From contig JAITJB010000120.1 in NCBI GenBank assembly GCA_031279155.1, forward strand, positions 1 to 34,367: 34,367 bases of DNA, given 5' to 3'. The notes beneath the pieces are model-generated. The model saw only the letters and a list, made by a program, of their open reading frames with translations. It did no database searches and had not been told where the DNA came from. The position numbers and the translations under genes are program-made. How positions within the stretch are numbered: position 1 is the first letter of the stretch; each line of letters begins with the position of its first letter. This stretch comes from Deltaproteobacteria bacterium. Lineage in GTDB: Bacteria > Desulfobacterota > Desulfarculia > Adiutricales > Adiutricaceae. Below are positions 25,158-33,297 of the stretch, piece after piece.

Positions 25158-26018
25158 TTAGGCTCGCCAGTAGATAAGCCCGGCGTAGCCAACGGCTTGG
25201 TTGCCGGGTTGGATATCGCTACTGGCATAGTGGTCGATAAGTTCAGCTTTGGCCTTATAGATTTTGGCCGCCTCCGCCGCTGCCGCCGCCGCTCCCGCCG
25301 AACAGGCGGCCCGGTTAGATTCCCCGATATCCATCATGGCGTTGGGATCGGGTTTTAAGGCCGCCTCGATAAAAGCCTGATCGTTTTTTTGCCGGAAATC
25401 CTGGCCGGCTTGACCGCCTCCGGCGGGCGCAAATCCGTAGGCCGATCCGTAATGGGTCAGATCGGTTGAGGCGACGATCAAAAGGTTGACGCTTTCGGCC
25501 ATTTCGGCCAAGATCGTCCCCACCCTAAGGGCGCCGGGGCCAGAGGCTAGCCTTAAGGGCCAGAGTTTAGCTTTAGGGCACATAAGTCTCAATAGCGGCA
25601 GTTGGACCTCCACGGTGTTGTCGTCCGAAGGGCCGTACCAGGGGCGGGGGTTTAGGGCGCTAATTTTTTCGTTTAGTTCGGTGGCGATTTCAATATGACC
25701 CAAGGGCGTGGCCCAAGCTTGATCGCTGAAGATGACCGGAGGCGATCCCGGGGTTAAGTGGCCGCCCAAGACGACCACCAGAGCCGGGCCGTCAGGCCCA
25801 AGGCTAGCGGCAGCTTGGTAAATGGTCTTGGCGGCCAAGCGACCACTATAATACCAGCCGGCGTGGGGTACGATGATCGACAAGGCCTGGCCTTGAAACT
25901 TAGGCGGGTTGGATTTTATATAGGGATCCCAATCTTTGACAACGGACTCAACCTCTTTATATTTGGCTGGATACCAGGTGCCGTCTAGTTGGGAGCGTCG
26001 GATTCTGGCCACTGACAT
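25158..26018 (-). CDS. amrB: MEMO1-family protein (AmmeMemoRadiSam system protein B)
   Basis: 286 residues of the MEMO/DUF52 family, structurally related to extradiol dioxygenases. The start RIRRSQLDGTWYPA, the HAGWYYSG motif with its metal-site His, VVLGGHLTPG, and STDLTHYG are present. An Ala-rich helix (SAGAAAAAAEAAK) is near the end. In bacteria it is usually part of an AMMECR1-MEMO-radical SAM set; the other two members are not here. AGGAG precedes the ATG by nine bases. The biochemical role of the family is not established. Confidence 0.88.
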   Translation of the reverse strand: MSVARIRRSQLDGTWYPAKYKEVESVVKDWDPYIKSNPPKFQGQALSIIVPHAGWYYSGRLAAKTIYQAAASLGPDGPALVVVLGGHLTPGSPPVIFSDQAWATPLGHIEIATELNEKISALNPRPWYGPSDDNTVEVQLPLLRLMCPKAKLWPLRLASGPGALRVGTILAEMAESVNLLIVASTDLTHYGSAYGFAPAGGGQAGQDFRQKNDQAFIEAALKPDPNAMMDIGESNRAACSAGAAAAAAEAAKIYKAKAELIDHYASSDIQPGNQAVGYAGLIYWRA

Positions 26019-26127
26019 TGAGTTATTCTCCTAACCTGGCTCGCAGCCATGATGTAATAATTGATGGCATATTGAAGACGTATTAAAGTATAGCATATTT
26101 TAATCTACGATCTCGCATTTGGGCTCT

Positions 26128-26258
26128 TGATAGCTTAGCTGTTAGCTTGGTTGACGGCTTGGCTGATAGCTTAGCTGGCATTTTGGCTGATGGCTTGGCT
26201 AATAGCTTAGCTGGCATTTTGGCTGATGGCTTGGATAATAGCTTAGCTGGCATTTTGG
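26128..26258. repeat. 36-bp tandem repeat
   Basis: Unit boundaries are 26166-26201, 26202-26237 and a partial unit at 26238-26258. The first two differ at only one or two positions (CTA/ATA at the end). A diverged copy of about 38 bp precedes (26128-26165). Each unit is itself built of AGCTTAGCTGGC and GGCTGATGGCTTGGC-like halves. No spacers, so not CRISPR. Confidence 0.85.
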
Positions 26259-26427
26259 GCCAAAGTCGATCAGGTCTTTTCCCAACCCGGAAAGTCGGAA
26301 ACGTTTAGTCGGTTGAGGGTTTTAAGCTAGATAGTTAATTTTTTAGAACTAGGTCTTCTCAGGCTCTAGAAAACTCCTCAAAGATAGCCCACAAAACTAG
26401 CCAAACGAACTTAAGAGATAGAAAGAT

Positions 26428-26457
26428 TTGACAATGCCGTTAAACATGGGTTAGTAT
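26428..26457 (+). promoter_or_regulatory. promoter for the DUF3298-like gene
   Basis: A perfect -35 TTGACA (26428-26433), an 18-bp spacer and TAGTAT (26452-26457). Confidence 0.55.
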
Positions 26458-26544
26458 TGGCTGGCTAAGACTTAGTGACCATTCATTTAAAAATGGTTCG
26501 AATGAAGGCTGGCGCCTTTAATATTATATTTTATGGAGGATTTT

Positions 26545-27399
26545 ATGATTAGGCAATTTTGGGTTTTTGTTTTAATGGCTCTCGTAGTTGGCCTGTTTTT
26601 GGCCAATAGCCCTCAGGCCCAGGCTCAGGCTCAAAACGTCAGAGCAGATGACAATGGCAATAGTTATTCCCTAGAGCTCCCGGAGTTAAAGGCCTTTAAC
26701 GTCACCGAGTCTATAGCTCATTTAAAGTGTCCAAATGTCAAACTGACGGTCAACATAAGTTACCCACAGGGAACCGGTGATGATTTACTCGATCAGATGT
26801 CTATAGTCCAGACCTCCATGGAGGAGAGGGCGGTCTTGGCTAATTTACAAAAAAATATTGGCGATTGCCCGGCCAACGCCAAAGAGAACTATGAAGCCGA
26901 ATACTTCCGTAATTTTGAGGCCCATAGCGCCTCCAAAGATGTCTTATCGGTACTTTTTACCATCTTCGAGTCCACGCCAGGGGCGGCTCACCCGACGACG
27001 ACTTTTGAGAGCTCCAATTACAGCTTTTCTTTGGGCCGTCAAATCACCCTTAACGATATCTTTTCCGATGATAGCTCTAAAATACAAAACGCCTGGCAAT
27101 ACGTGGCCTCGAGCTGGTGCGCCTACAACGACTATCACAGCTTACCTTATTTCTACCGGTACCAAACGGACGCCGATATATGCGCTCAATCTGAAACCCT
27201 AGATCTGCCGCCAGGACTAAAGCTTGAGCCCGGTAGCCTAAAGTATTTGGGTAACGCTTTTCTGACCACCGAAGGGCTGAAACTCATTTTATCCGCCGAC
27301 GACGGCTGGAGCCGCGCTGACGGCCCTTCTACGATTTTGATAGACAAAAATAAGCTTAAGGATTTGGGCGCCGATCTCTCTTTTTGGGGCGGCAAGTAA
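26545..27399 (+). CDS. exported DUF3298/RsiV-like protein
   Basis: 284 residues with a Sec signal peptide (MIRQFWVFVLMALVVGLFLA, cut in the NSPQAQAQAQ region). The mature part resembles the DUF4163/DUF3298 family seen in RsiV and PdaC: SVLFTIFESTPGAAHPTTTFESSNYSFSLGRQITLNDIFSDD carries the AAHP and L-x-D-I-F hallmarks. Four cysteines could form disulphides. I choose the ATG at 26545, which has GGAGG five bases upstream; a frame from 26533 would start inside that ribosome site. A periplasmic binding or cell-wall role is inferred. Single-gene unit with own promoter and terminator. Confidence 0.75.
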   Translation: MIRQFWVFVLMALVVGLFLANSPQAQAQAQNVRADDNGNSYSLELPELKAFNVTESIAHLKCPNVKLTVNISYPQGTGDDLLDQMSIVQTSMEERAVLANLQKNIGDCPANAKENYEAEYFRNFEAHSASKDVLSVLFTIFESTPGAAHPTTTFESSNYSFSLGRQITLNDIFSDDSSKIQNAWQYVASSWCAYNDYHSLPYFYRYQTDADICAQSETLDLPPGLKLEPGSLKYLGNAFLTTEGLKLILSADDGWSRADGPSTILIDKNKLKDLGADLSFWGGK

Positions 27400-27448
27400 G
27401 AGCCCTTTAGTCTCTTAATCCCTTAGCCCTCTTATCTCTTTTTGACCG

Positions 27449-27480
27449 AGCCTTAGCTTTCAGAGCTGAGGCTTTTTTTT
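27449..27480 (+). terminator. intrinsic terminator after the DUF3298-like gene
   Basis: AGCCTTAGCT (27449-27458) pairs with AGCTGAGGCT (27464-27473), ten pairs with one T-G wobble, followed by an eight-T run. Confidence 0.9.
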
Positions 27481-27498
27481 TGGCCAAAGGCTCAAGTT

Positions 27499-27512
27499 TT
27501 GATTTGGATCAA
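27499..27512 (+). promoter_or_regulatory. FNR/CRP-family binding site upstream of hcp
   Basis: TTGATTTGGATCAA is a perfect match to the FNR consensus TTGAT-N4-ATCAA. Its centre (27505.5) is 41.5 bases before a start predicted from the -10-like TATCCT at 27535-27540, the class II activator geometry. Regulators of hcp in anaerobes (FNR, HcpR) use such dyads. Which regulator acts is not visible here. Confidence 0.7.
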
Positions 27513-27666
27513 GGCTTGGATCAAAAGGAGAGGTTATCCTAAATCTACCAACCTAGATCTTCGGCTTTTTTTGTCAATTAAGAAGCAAGATTATAGGAGA
27601 ATTCAAGATTTTAGGTTAACACATCTGCCGGCGGCCAGGCGCCGCTTGAACAAAAGGGAGGGCAAT

Positions 27667-29301
27667 ATGTTTTGTTATCAATGTGAACAAACTCGCGCTG
27701 GCCAAGGCTGCGATCAAGGAGGCGTCTGCGGGAAAACTTCTCAGGTGTCTGACTTAAGCGATCTTCTGACCTATTATCTTAAGACTCTAGCTTTAACCGC
27801 GACCAGAGCCAGGGCGGCGGGCTATAACGATAGGGCCGCCGATCGCTTCTTGGTTCGGGGACTCTACGCTAGCCTAACTAACGTCGATTTTGATCCCAAT
27901 AGCCTTTCTGAGCTTCTCGATAGAGCGGTTCATCACCGGGAGAGGTTACTGAAGGCCTCAGGTATTAGATTGGGCGAAGAGTATTGTCCGAGTTTAGCCG
28001 AAAGTCTTTCTGAGCGCGAGATTCAAGCTCAGGCCTATCCTTTAGGTAGCTTGGGCTCAGAAGAAGCATATCTGGCCAAAGAGGCTATCTCTTTAAGGGA
28101 GACGGCCCTTTACGGCTTAAGGGGCTTGGCGGCTTACGTCTGGCACGCTCAGAATCTAGGATACGAAGACGACGCCTTATACGCCGCCTTGGAAGAAGCT
28201 TTGGCTAAAACTTTAGATAGCTCTCTAGGAGTTGAAGATCTCCTAGCATTAGCATTGGAAGTGGGAAGAATAAATTTAACGGCTATGGAGCTTCTCGATA
28301 AGGCCCACACCGAAAGCTTCGGTCACCCTGAGCCCACTAAAGTTGAATTAGGGTACCATAAGGGGCCGGCCATCTTGATAAGCGGTCACGATCTAGGCGA
28401 TCTTAAAGATCTCTTAAATCAAATCAATGGGCAAGATATTAAGGTCTACACCCACGGGGAAATGCTTCCAGCCCATGGATACCCCGATCTCAAAGGGCCA
28501 GATCTATGTGGTCACTATGGTACCGGCTGGCCAAATCAAGTGAGAGAACTTAATAAATTTCCTGGGCCCATTGTTTTTACTTCCAACTGCTTAACTAAGC
28601 CCGATGACGCCTATATCGACCGGGTCTTTCTAACCGGCCCTGTGGCTTATCCTGGAGTCCGGCGCCTCCATAAAGACGCCTCTGGTAAGATAGATTTTGG
28701 GCCGGTCATTAAGAGCGCCATAAAATGCGCGGGATATAAATACCATAACCAGCAAGATAAGGTCACCGTAGGTTGGGGCCATAAGGCCATCCTAAGTCAG
28801 GCTCAGGCGGTCGTAAACTTGATCAAAATTGGTAAGCTCCAAAAGATCCTCTTAGTGGGCGGCTGCGACGGCGGTAAATCTTCCCGCGATTACTACCGGC
28901 AGCTTGTGGCTAAGACTAAAGCTGACACGTTGGTTTTAACTTTAGGCTGCGGCAAGTTTAGATTTTTCGATCTAAACTTAGGCGACATTGGCGGGGTGCC
29001 TAGGTTACTAGATTTAGGTCAGTGTAATGACGCTTTTACGGCTATTACCGTAGCCGCCGCCTTAGCCGGGGCCTTGGAGATGAGTTTGGGCGATCTTCCG
29101 CTCTATTTGATCTTGTCGTGGTTTGAGCAGAAGGCCTGCGCTATTTTACTGACCCTCTTACATTTGGGCATCAAAAATATCCGCTTAGGCCCAAGTCTTC
29201 CAGCCTTTGTCCATCCCAATATTCTAAGCGTGCTCGTTGATAAATATAACCTAGCTCCGACCACGACGCCGGAGGGCGATCTGGCGGCAATCGGGGCTTA
29301 A
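27667..29301 (+). CDS. hcp: hydroxylamine reductase / hybrid-cluster protein
   Basis: Iron-sulfur-oxygen enzyme that reduces hydroxylamine or NO in anaerobes under nitrosative stress. 544 residues from ATG 27667; GGGAGGG lies four bases upstream. The N-terminal cysteines C3, C6, C15 and C21 (CX2CX8CX5C) are of the Desulfovibrio-type class. The hybrid-cluster ligands are recognisable in SGHDLGD, HGEMLPAHGYP, TSNCL, VGGCDGG, LGCGKFR, LGQCND and WFEQKA. A longer frame from 27499 is rejected: it starts inside the FNR box. Single gene; no hcr reductase follows. Confidence 0.96.
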   Translation: MFCYQCEQTRAGQGCDQGGVCGKTSQVSDLSDLLTYYLKTLALTATRARAAGYNDRAADRFLVRGLYASLTNVDFDPNSLSELLDRAVHHRERLLKASGIRLGEEYCPSLAESLSEREIQAQAYPLGSLGSEEAYLAKEAISLRETALYGLRGLAAYVWHAQNLGYEDDALYAALEEALAKTLDSSLGVEDLLALALEVGRINLTAMELLDKAHTESFGHPEPTKVELGYHKGPAILISGHDLGDLKDLLNQINGQDIKVYTHGEMLPAHGYPDLKGPDLCGHYGTGWPNQVRELNKFPGPIVFTSNCLTKPDDAYIDRVFLTGPVAYPGVRRLHKDASGKIDFGPVIKSAIKCAGYKYHNQQDKVTVGWGHKAILSQAQAVVNLIKIGKLQKILLVGGCDGGKSSRDYYRQLVAKTKADTLVLTLGCGKFRFFDLNLGDIGGVPRLLDLGQCNDAFTAITVAAALAGALEMSLGDLPLYLILSWFEQKACAILLTLLHLGIKNIRLGPSLPAFVHPNILSVLVDKYNLAPTTTPEGDLAAIGA

Positions 29302-29349
29302 ACCGGTATAAATTTGCACCATAAGCCTAAAACCATAATAAGCCTAAAT

Positions 29350-29796
29350 TTAGCTTATAGGGAGCCTCGAATAGGCCAGGCCAAGAAAAAAGCCCACGGT
29401 CGTGGCTAAATTTAGGCTCCTTACCCCGGGGGCCAAGGGGATATTTAAGATCTCGTTGGCCTCTTTAGTTACCTCCTCTGGGAGACCCCTGGTCTCTGGA
29501 CCAAATAAGAGGTTATCAGATTGCTGCGGTTGGTAGGAGGTAAAATGTTTACCTCTCCGAGCTGAAGTGGCTATCAGGCGGCCTATGGGTTTACTTAGGC
29601 AAAAAGAAGGCCAGTCAGGCCAGATCTTAAGTTTCACTAGCGGCCAATAATCTAAACCTGCTCGCTTAAGATAGCGATCTTCTAAGGAAAAACCCAAAGG
29701 CTCAACTAAATGGAGAGTAAGGTTAAAGCCAGCGCAAAGTCTGGCGATGTTCCCGGTATTGGGGGGTATTTCAGGTTGGTATAAAACGATGTTCAT
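29350..29796 (-). CDS. trmL: tRNA (cytidine/uridine-34-2'-O)-methyltransferase TrmL
   Basis: SPOUT-fold methyltransferase that modifies the wobble base of tRNA-Leu isoacceptors in E. coli. 148 residues, typical length. Motifs are NIVLYQPEIPPNTGNIARLCAG at the start, LLFGPETRGLP, and the knot NIPLAPGVRSLNLATTVGFFLG. It lies 75 bases downstream of pylC on the same strand, in the place where pylD stands in the usual operon, so it may be cotranscribed. Whether it acts on tRNA-Pyl is unknown. Stop TAA. Confidence 0.92.
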   Translation of the reverse strand: MNIVLYQPEIPPNTGNIARLCAGFNLTLHLVEPLGFSLEDRYLKRAGLDYWPLVKLKIWPDWPSFCLSKPIGRLIATSARRGKHFTSYQPQQSDNLLFGPETRGLPEEVTKEANEILNIPLAPGVRSLNLATTVGFFLGLAYSRLPIS

Positions 29797-29870
29797 TAGA
29801 CGCGCGGTATGGTTATTGGCCTAAAACTTTAGGTTTTTTTTGGCTTAAAAGATGAATGAATTTAGTATAC

Positions 29871-30944
29871 TCAATTAAACAATCGGATGAGGGTAGCTAC
29901 GTAATTTCCGGTTTCCGGTTTGCCGCCCACCAGGGCCTCTTGGGCTCCCATAAAGCCCGGAACGACCGATAAAGGCCCCATGGTGGTCATAACCCACTCC
30001 CCGGGCGGGCGCCTCTGACCTTCTTGAAAGTGGACATGCTCGAAAATAACATTTTTTGGGGCTTTAGTGGTGACGGCATTATGGCTGCTAACCGGAATAA
30101 AGCAGTTGACCATTTCCACTAACAAGTTTACGCCCGTGGAATAATAGATAGCCGTGGGCGTCTGGCTAGGGAAGCGGGCGTCAATTTCCAGAAGTTTTAA
30201 GACTCCTTGGCTATCGATGGCCTCGAGATCCATGATGCCGGTTAGGCTCAGTTTTTTGGCGATCAATTCGGCCATGCGGCCAAATTTATCCTCGCGCTCA
30301 GGGCTTAGGCCAGAGGGAGCGATAACTTGGTAGCAGTCGTGGGCGCTTTCAAAATTTAAAAGGGTAACCTGAAAGCTTTTGGCTTGGCCATTTCGGGCCG
30401 TGACCTCAACGGAGTACTGAGGCCCGGAGAGGTATTCTTCGATGACTAACCCTTGACGGCTCTTTTCGGTCGGGTAGAGCCTACGAACATCTTGAGCGTC
30501 TAAGATTTTAAGGCCCCGGCTACCGGAGAGGTTGTCGGGCTTAATAATATATTGGCCAAAAGATTCAGTATCGCTAAAAGATGCCGGCATGGGGAGAGAA
30601 AGAGATTTAAAAATCTTTTTGGATTTCTTTTTAGAGGAGGTAATCTTATAGGCTTTAAAATCGATGGTAACTGGTGGAATGATTTGTTCTTGGGCGAGGG
30701 AAGTAAAGCGCTCGATAATTTTCTCATCTTCTAAAGTCGGAATGAGCAAATCAAAGCCGGCGGCCAGATGGATAGTGTTTTTAATATTGAGATCCATAAG
30801 ATTTGCGGTAATGGACCAATCGGCTAGGCCAATGGCCGGGGCCCGGGGGTTTTTGTCGACTACGGCCATAGTCCAACCGGCTTTCTTCCCGAGATAAACG
30901 GCCTCAATTCCTTGTAAGCCGCCGCCTAAGCAAAGTGCTCTCAT
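29871..30944 (-). CDS. pylC: 3-methylornithine--L-lysine ligase PylC
   Basis: ATP-grasp ligase that joins 3-methyl-D-ornithine to the epsilon-amine of lysine, the second step of pyrrolysine synthesis. 357 residues. An N-terminal Rossmann-like region (MRALCLGGGLQGIEAVYLGKKAGW) is followed by the ATP-grasp core: YIIKPDNLSGSRGL, the EEYLSGPQYSVEV strand and the metal site LLEIDARFPSQTPTAIYYSTG. The ATG overlaps the pylB TGA by four bases. No pylD follows; trmL does. Stop TGA. Confidence 0.93.
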   Translation of the reverse strand: MRALCLGGGLQGIEAVYLGKKAGWTMAVVDKNPRAPAIGLADWSITANLMDLNIKNTIHLAAGFDLLIPTLEDEKIIERFTSLAQEQIIPPVTIDFKAYKITSSKKKSKKIFKSLSLPMPASFSDTESFGQYIIKPDNLSGSRGLKILDAQDVRRLYPTEKSRQGLVIEEYLSGPQYSVEVTARNGQAKSFQVTLLNFESAHDCYQVIAPSGLSPEREDKFGRMAELIAKKLSLTGIMDLEAIDSQGVLKLLEIDARFPSQTPTAIYYSTGVNLLVEMVNCFIPVSSHNAVTTKAPKNVIFEHVHFQEGQRRPPGEWVMTTMGPLSVVPGFMGAQEALVGGKPETGNYVATLIRLFN

Positions 30945-32041
30945 AAATGATTGTTCCGTTTCATTTGCCTTAGGAGCTCTTGGTACTCCTGAGGTTGGCC
31001 GACCGATAAGTCGTTAGAAGTAAGGATCTCGCTGACCTTTTCAACGCCGCGATTATGGTTTTCTATGTCTAGAGCTTGATGAGCCACCCCGGCTAAGCCT
31101 AAGTAAGCCGGCACCAATGAGGTGACAACGTTGGCGCCGGCTGAAAGTCTGGGAGCTAAGCCTTGTAAGCCTTCGACATCGAGTGAGGCTGGTATTAAGG
31201 CCCGGGGGTAAGATAACCTTAGGACGGCTATCATTAAAAGTTCTTGGTTTGAAGCCTTGACCCGGTAGTCAGGCGGGAGTCCCCCCGGGGAAGGGACGTA
31301 GGCCATGGCCCGCAGTTGGGTGGCCCCAAGTTTACCCATGGCTACGATCGAGTCAGCTAAATCCTCAGGCGTGGCGCCGGCGCCCAAGAGGACGCCTTCT
31401 TCGACTAAAAAACCCATGGCCGCAGCTTTTTTCTTACTTTTCATCCTTTTTTCAAAGTCTTGACCGCGCCGCCAAGCCTTAAACAAATTTCTATTGTGGG
31501 TCTCTTGATACAGGGCGTACCAGGTGACCCCGGCCCGCCTAGCCATTGACAGTTGAGTCTGGCTTAGGACGCCAGGGGAGAGCATGATGGGTAGTTGGGT
31601 CTGTTGACCAATTTTGGCCGCCGTTTGACACAATAGCTCAAAGCCATCCGGGGTAAGTAATTGAGGATCCTCACCCATAGTCAGATCGATTAGGCTGACG
31701 CCGGCTGCGGCTAGCTCAATGGCCGCCCCGTAGATCTCATCGGCGGTCTTGCGGTAGCGGCTAAGAGTGGTTAATTCCGTTCGCCAGTGGCAGAAGGCGC
31801 AATTGTTGCGGCAGTAGGTCGATAGGTAGATAAAACCATAGAGGAAAACGCGGTTGCCAAAATAGATCTCTCTTAGCTTTCTTGCCCCCTCAAAGAGGGC
31901 TTCGGTCGCGGCCTTACTGGTAAGCCTTAAGAGAGCGGCTATCTCGGTTAAGGTTGGTGGCGAGCCGTTTGACGAGCGTTCGACGATGAGACTAACTTGG
32001 TCAGCGGTCAGAGATTTTTTCACAAGACAGTTCCAGATCAA
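30941..32041 (-). CDS. pylB: methylornithine synthase PylB (radical SAM)
   Basis: Radical SAM mutase converting L-lysine to 3-methyl-D-ornithine, the first step of pyrrolysine synthesis. 366 residues. The cluster motif is C77-x3-C81-x2-C84 (CRNNCAFCHW), preceded by VFLYGFIYLSTY. Family motifs DLTMGEDPQ, MLSPGVL and VPSPGGLPP follow. The start given is a TTG that overlaps the pylSc stop as TTGA; a GTG six codons inside (32023) is an alternative. Coupled to pylSc and pylC by four-base overlaps, so the three form one translational unit. Stop TGA. Confidence 0.94.
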   Translation of the reverse strand: MIWNCLVKKSLTADQVSLIVERSSNGSPPTLTEIAALLRLTSKAATEALFEGARKLREIYFGNRVFLYGFIYLSTYCRNNCAFCHWRTELTTLSRYRKTADEIYGAAIELAAAGVSLIDLTMGEDPQLLTPDGFELLCQTAAKIGQQTQLPIMLSPGVLSQTQLSMARRAGVTWYALYQETHNRNLFKAWRRGQDFEKRMKSKKKAAAMGFLVEEGVLLGAGATPEDLADSIVAMGKLGATQLRAMAYVPSPGGLPPDYRVKASNQELLMIAVLRLSYPRALIPASLDVEGLQGLAPRLSAGANVVTSLVPAYLGLAGVAHQALDIENHNRGVEKVSEILTSNDLSVGQPQEYQELLRQMKRNNHL

Positions 32042-32898
32042 ATTTTAAGCGGTATACCCTTAATTCGCCCTAGAGTTCGGCTCACCAAAGACACCCGGTC
32101 CAGATTTGCGGCAGCCATGGCCAGGCGCTCAAGCCCGAAGCCTAAGCCCAACCATGTGCCGTCAAAACCCCAAGCCTCGTCAAGAGGGTGAGGACCCATG
32201 GAGCACGAGGCTAGCTCCAAGCCATCACAGCTTACAATATCGATGGTTTTTTCGTAGACCGTGGAACCTACCTCCTCGTGTCGCCAGTCCTTAAGCCCGA
32301 GGCGGCCCAGTATGGCTTCCACAAGTTCTGAGAGTCTATCTAAGCGCTTATCTAGGGGCAAGCCCACCTCCACTAAGTTTAACATAGTAAACTCGCTGGC
32401 GTGACGTGAACCCTTTGATTCTTTGCGAAAGCAAGGCCCGACCTCGAAGATGCCAAAAGGCCGTCCCTCGGCTAATTTTAAAAGATCTAGCATGTACTCG
32501 TAGAGATGAGGGGCTAGCATCGGCCTTAAGCAGCGCTTGGCGTCGAGCCAGAAAACCTGAGAATAAAAAAGTGGATCGCTCTCTAACACCATGCGAGAGA
32601 GTCGGGCCCTGCTCATGATAATGGGGGTGGAAACCTGAATTAACCCGCGAGAAACTAAGAGCTCACACAAAGTTTCCGATATGACCTCAACCAAAGGCCT
32701 GCCGCCAGTAGATAACATCTCCTTAATCGCGCTTCTAGCCGCCGTTACTAAGGCTTGCTCAGTCTGACGGTAGTTAGCGTCTCTCATTAGGGGACCAGAA
32801 AATTGGGCTTCTAAAGTCTCAGCCTTAGCCCCTAAGTCCCTGAGGCGGGATAGCTGCTCAGATGTAAAGCCGAAAGTTTTGCCATTATATTCGGTCAC
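32038..32898 (-). CDS. pylSc: pyrrolysyl-tRNA synthetase catalytic subunit PylSc
   Basis: Class II aminoacyl-tRNA synthetase core that charges tRNA-Pyl. 286 residues. Motif 2 is GPCFRKESKGSRHASEFTMLN (about 154-174, with Asn174 matching the amide-sensing Asn of Methanosarcina PylS). RPMLAPHLYEYM is at about 125-136, and motif 3 is GLGFGLER (251-258). It lacks the N-terminal tRNA-binding domain, which is the separate pylSn just upstream. GTG start overlaps the pylSn stop by four bases (GTGA). The tail RIKGIPLKI is typical. Stop TGA. Confidence 0.95.
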   Translation of the reverse strand: MTEYNGKTFGFTSEQLSRLRDLGAKAETLEAQFSGPLMRDANYRQTEQALVTAARSAIKEMLSTGGRPLVEVISETLCELLVSRGLIQVSTPIIMSRARLSRMVLESDPLFYSQVFWLDAKRCLRPMLAPHLYEYMLDLLKLAEGRPFGIFEVGPCFRKESKGSRHASEFTMLNLVEVGLPLDKRLDRLSELVEAILGRLGLKDWRHEEVGSTVYEKTIDIVSCDGLELASCSMGPHPLDEAWGFDGTWLGLGFGLERLAMAAANLDRVSLVSRTLGRIKGIPLKI

Positions 32899-33257
32899 GA
32901 TTTGATCTTTTCTCCATCATCAGGGGCTACGTTTAGGGGTAAGGAAGGCAAAACCGCTCCCCGTCGTTTGGAAAATACAGTGGATCCGTATTTTTCAAGC
33001 TTCCAAGCCGGAATCTGGCAGCTTGGGCAGGGCGAGGTATACTGCTTGGCCCTGAGCCAGCGGGCCGCCCTGGACTTAGACGAATCGCGGGCTGTAAAAA
33101 CCAAGCCGCAATGGGTTGTCACCCGAAGGCCAGCCGGCGTATGGTCGAGGCTTTTGATCCCATGGAGAATGCCGTTTCGCGAGGGCCAAAGCTTGATCTT
33201 AGAGACCAAGGCTACTAGGCGCTGGCGTTTGCGGTAAAATCTTTTGGTCTCAGCCAT
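32895..33257 (-). CDS. pylSn: pyrrolysyl-tRNA synthetase N-terminal subunit PylSn
   Basis: Small tRNA-Pyl-binding protein that corresponds to the N-terminal domain of archaeal PylS. 120 residues. KLWPSRNGILHGI (about 22-34) and VTTHCGLVFTARDSSKSRAARWLRAK (about 46-71) are the family signatures. H32, C50, C77 and C80 (CPSC) are candidate zinc ligands. ATG at 33257 has only a weak ribosome site. It lies 40 bases after pylT and directly before pylSc. In the Desulfitobacterium-type operon pylSn is instead the last gene, after pylD. Confidence 0.93.
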   Translation of the reverse strand: MAETKRFYRKRQRLVALVSKIKLWPSRNGILHGIKSLDHTPAGLRVTTHCGLVFTARDSSKSRAARWLRAKQYTSPCPSCQIPAWKLEKYGSTVFSKRRGAVLPSLPLNVAPDDGEKIKS

Positions 33258-33297
33258 GATTAAGATCCGGGGCTGTTATTGGAACAGGCGATGTTAT

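Larger units (their letters stand above)
26019..26544. other. gene-free stretch between amrB and the DUF3298-like gene
   Basis: 526 bases between divergent genes. It contains the amrB upstream region, a tandem repeat (26128-26258) and a clear promoter (26428-26457). From 26470 to 26510 there is a short inverted repeat around CCATT/AATGG. No coding frame is supported. Confidence 0.5.

Noticed and set aside
26128-26258. Possible CRISPR array
   Set aside because: The 36-bp units follow each other directly with no unique spacers and no cas genes are nearby.
27499-27666. N-terminal extension of Hcp
   Set aside because: It starts in the FNR dyad and would be largely upstream of or at the predicted transcript start; the ATG at 27667 gives the conserved MFCYQCEQT start.
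29820-29841. Terminator CCTAA...TTAGG plus T-run on the plus strand before trmL
   Set aside because: No plus-strand gene ends nearby (hcp stops 520 bases earlier) and the stem is only five pairs; probably chance A/T-rich sequence.
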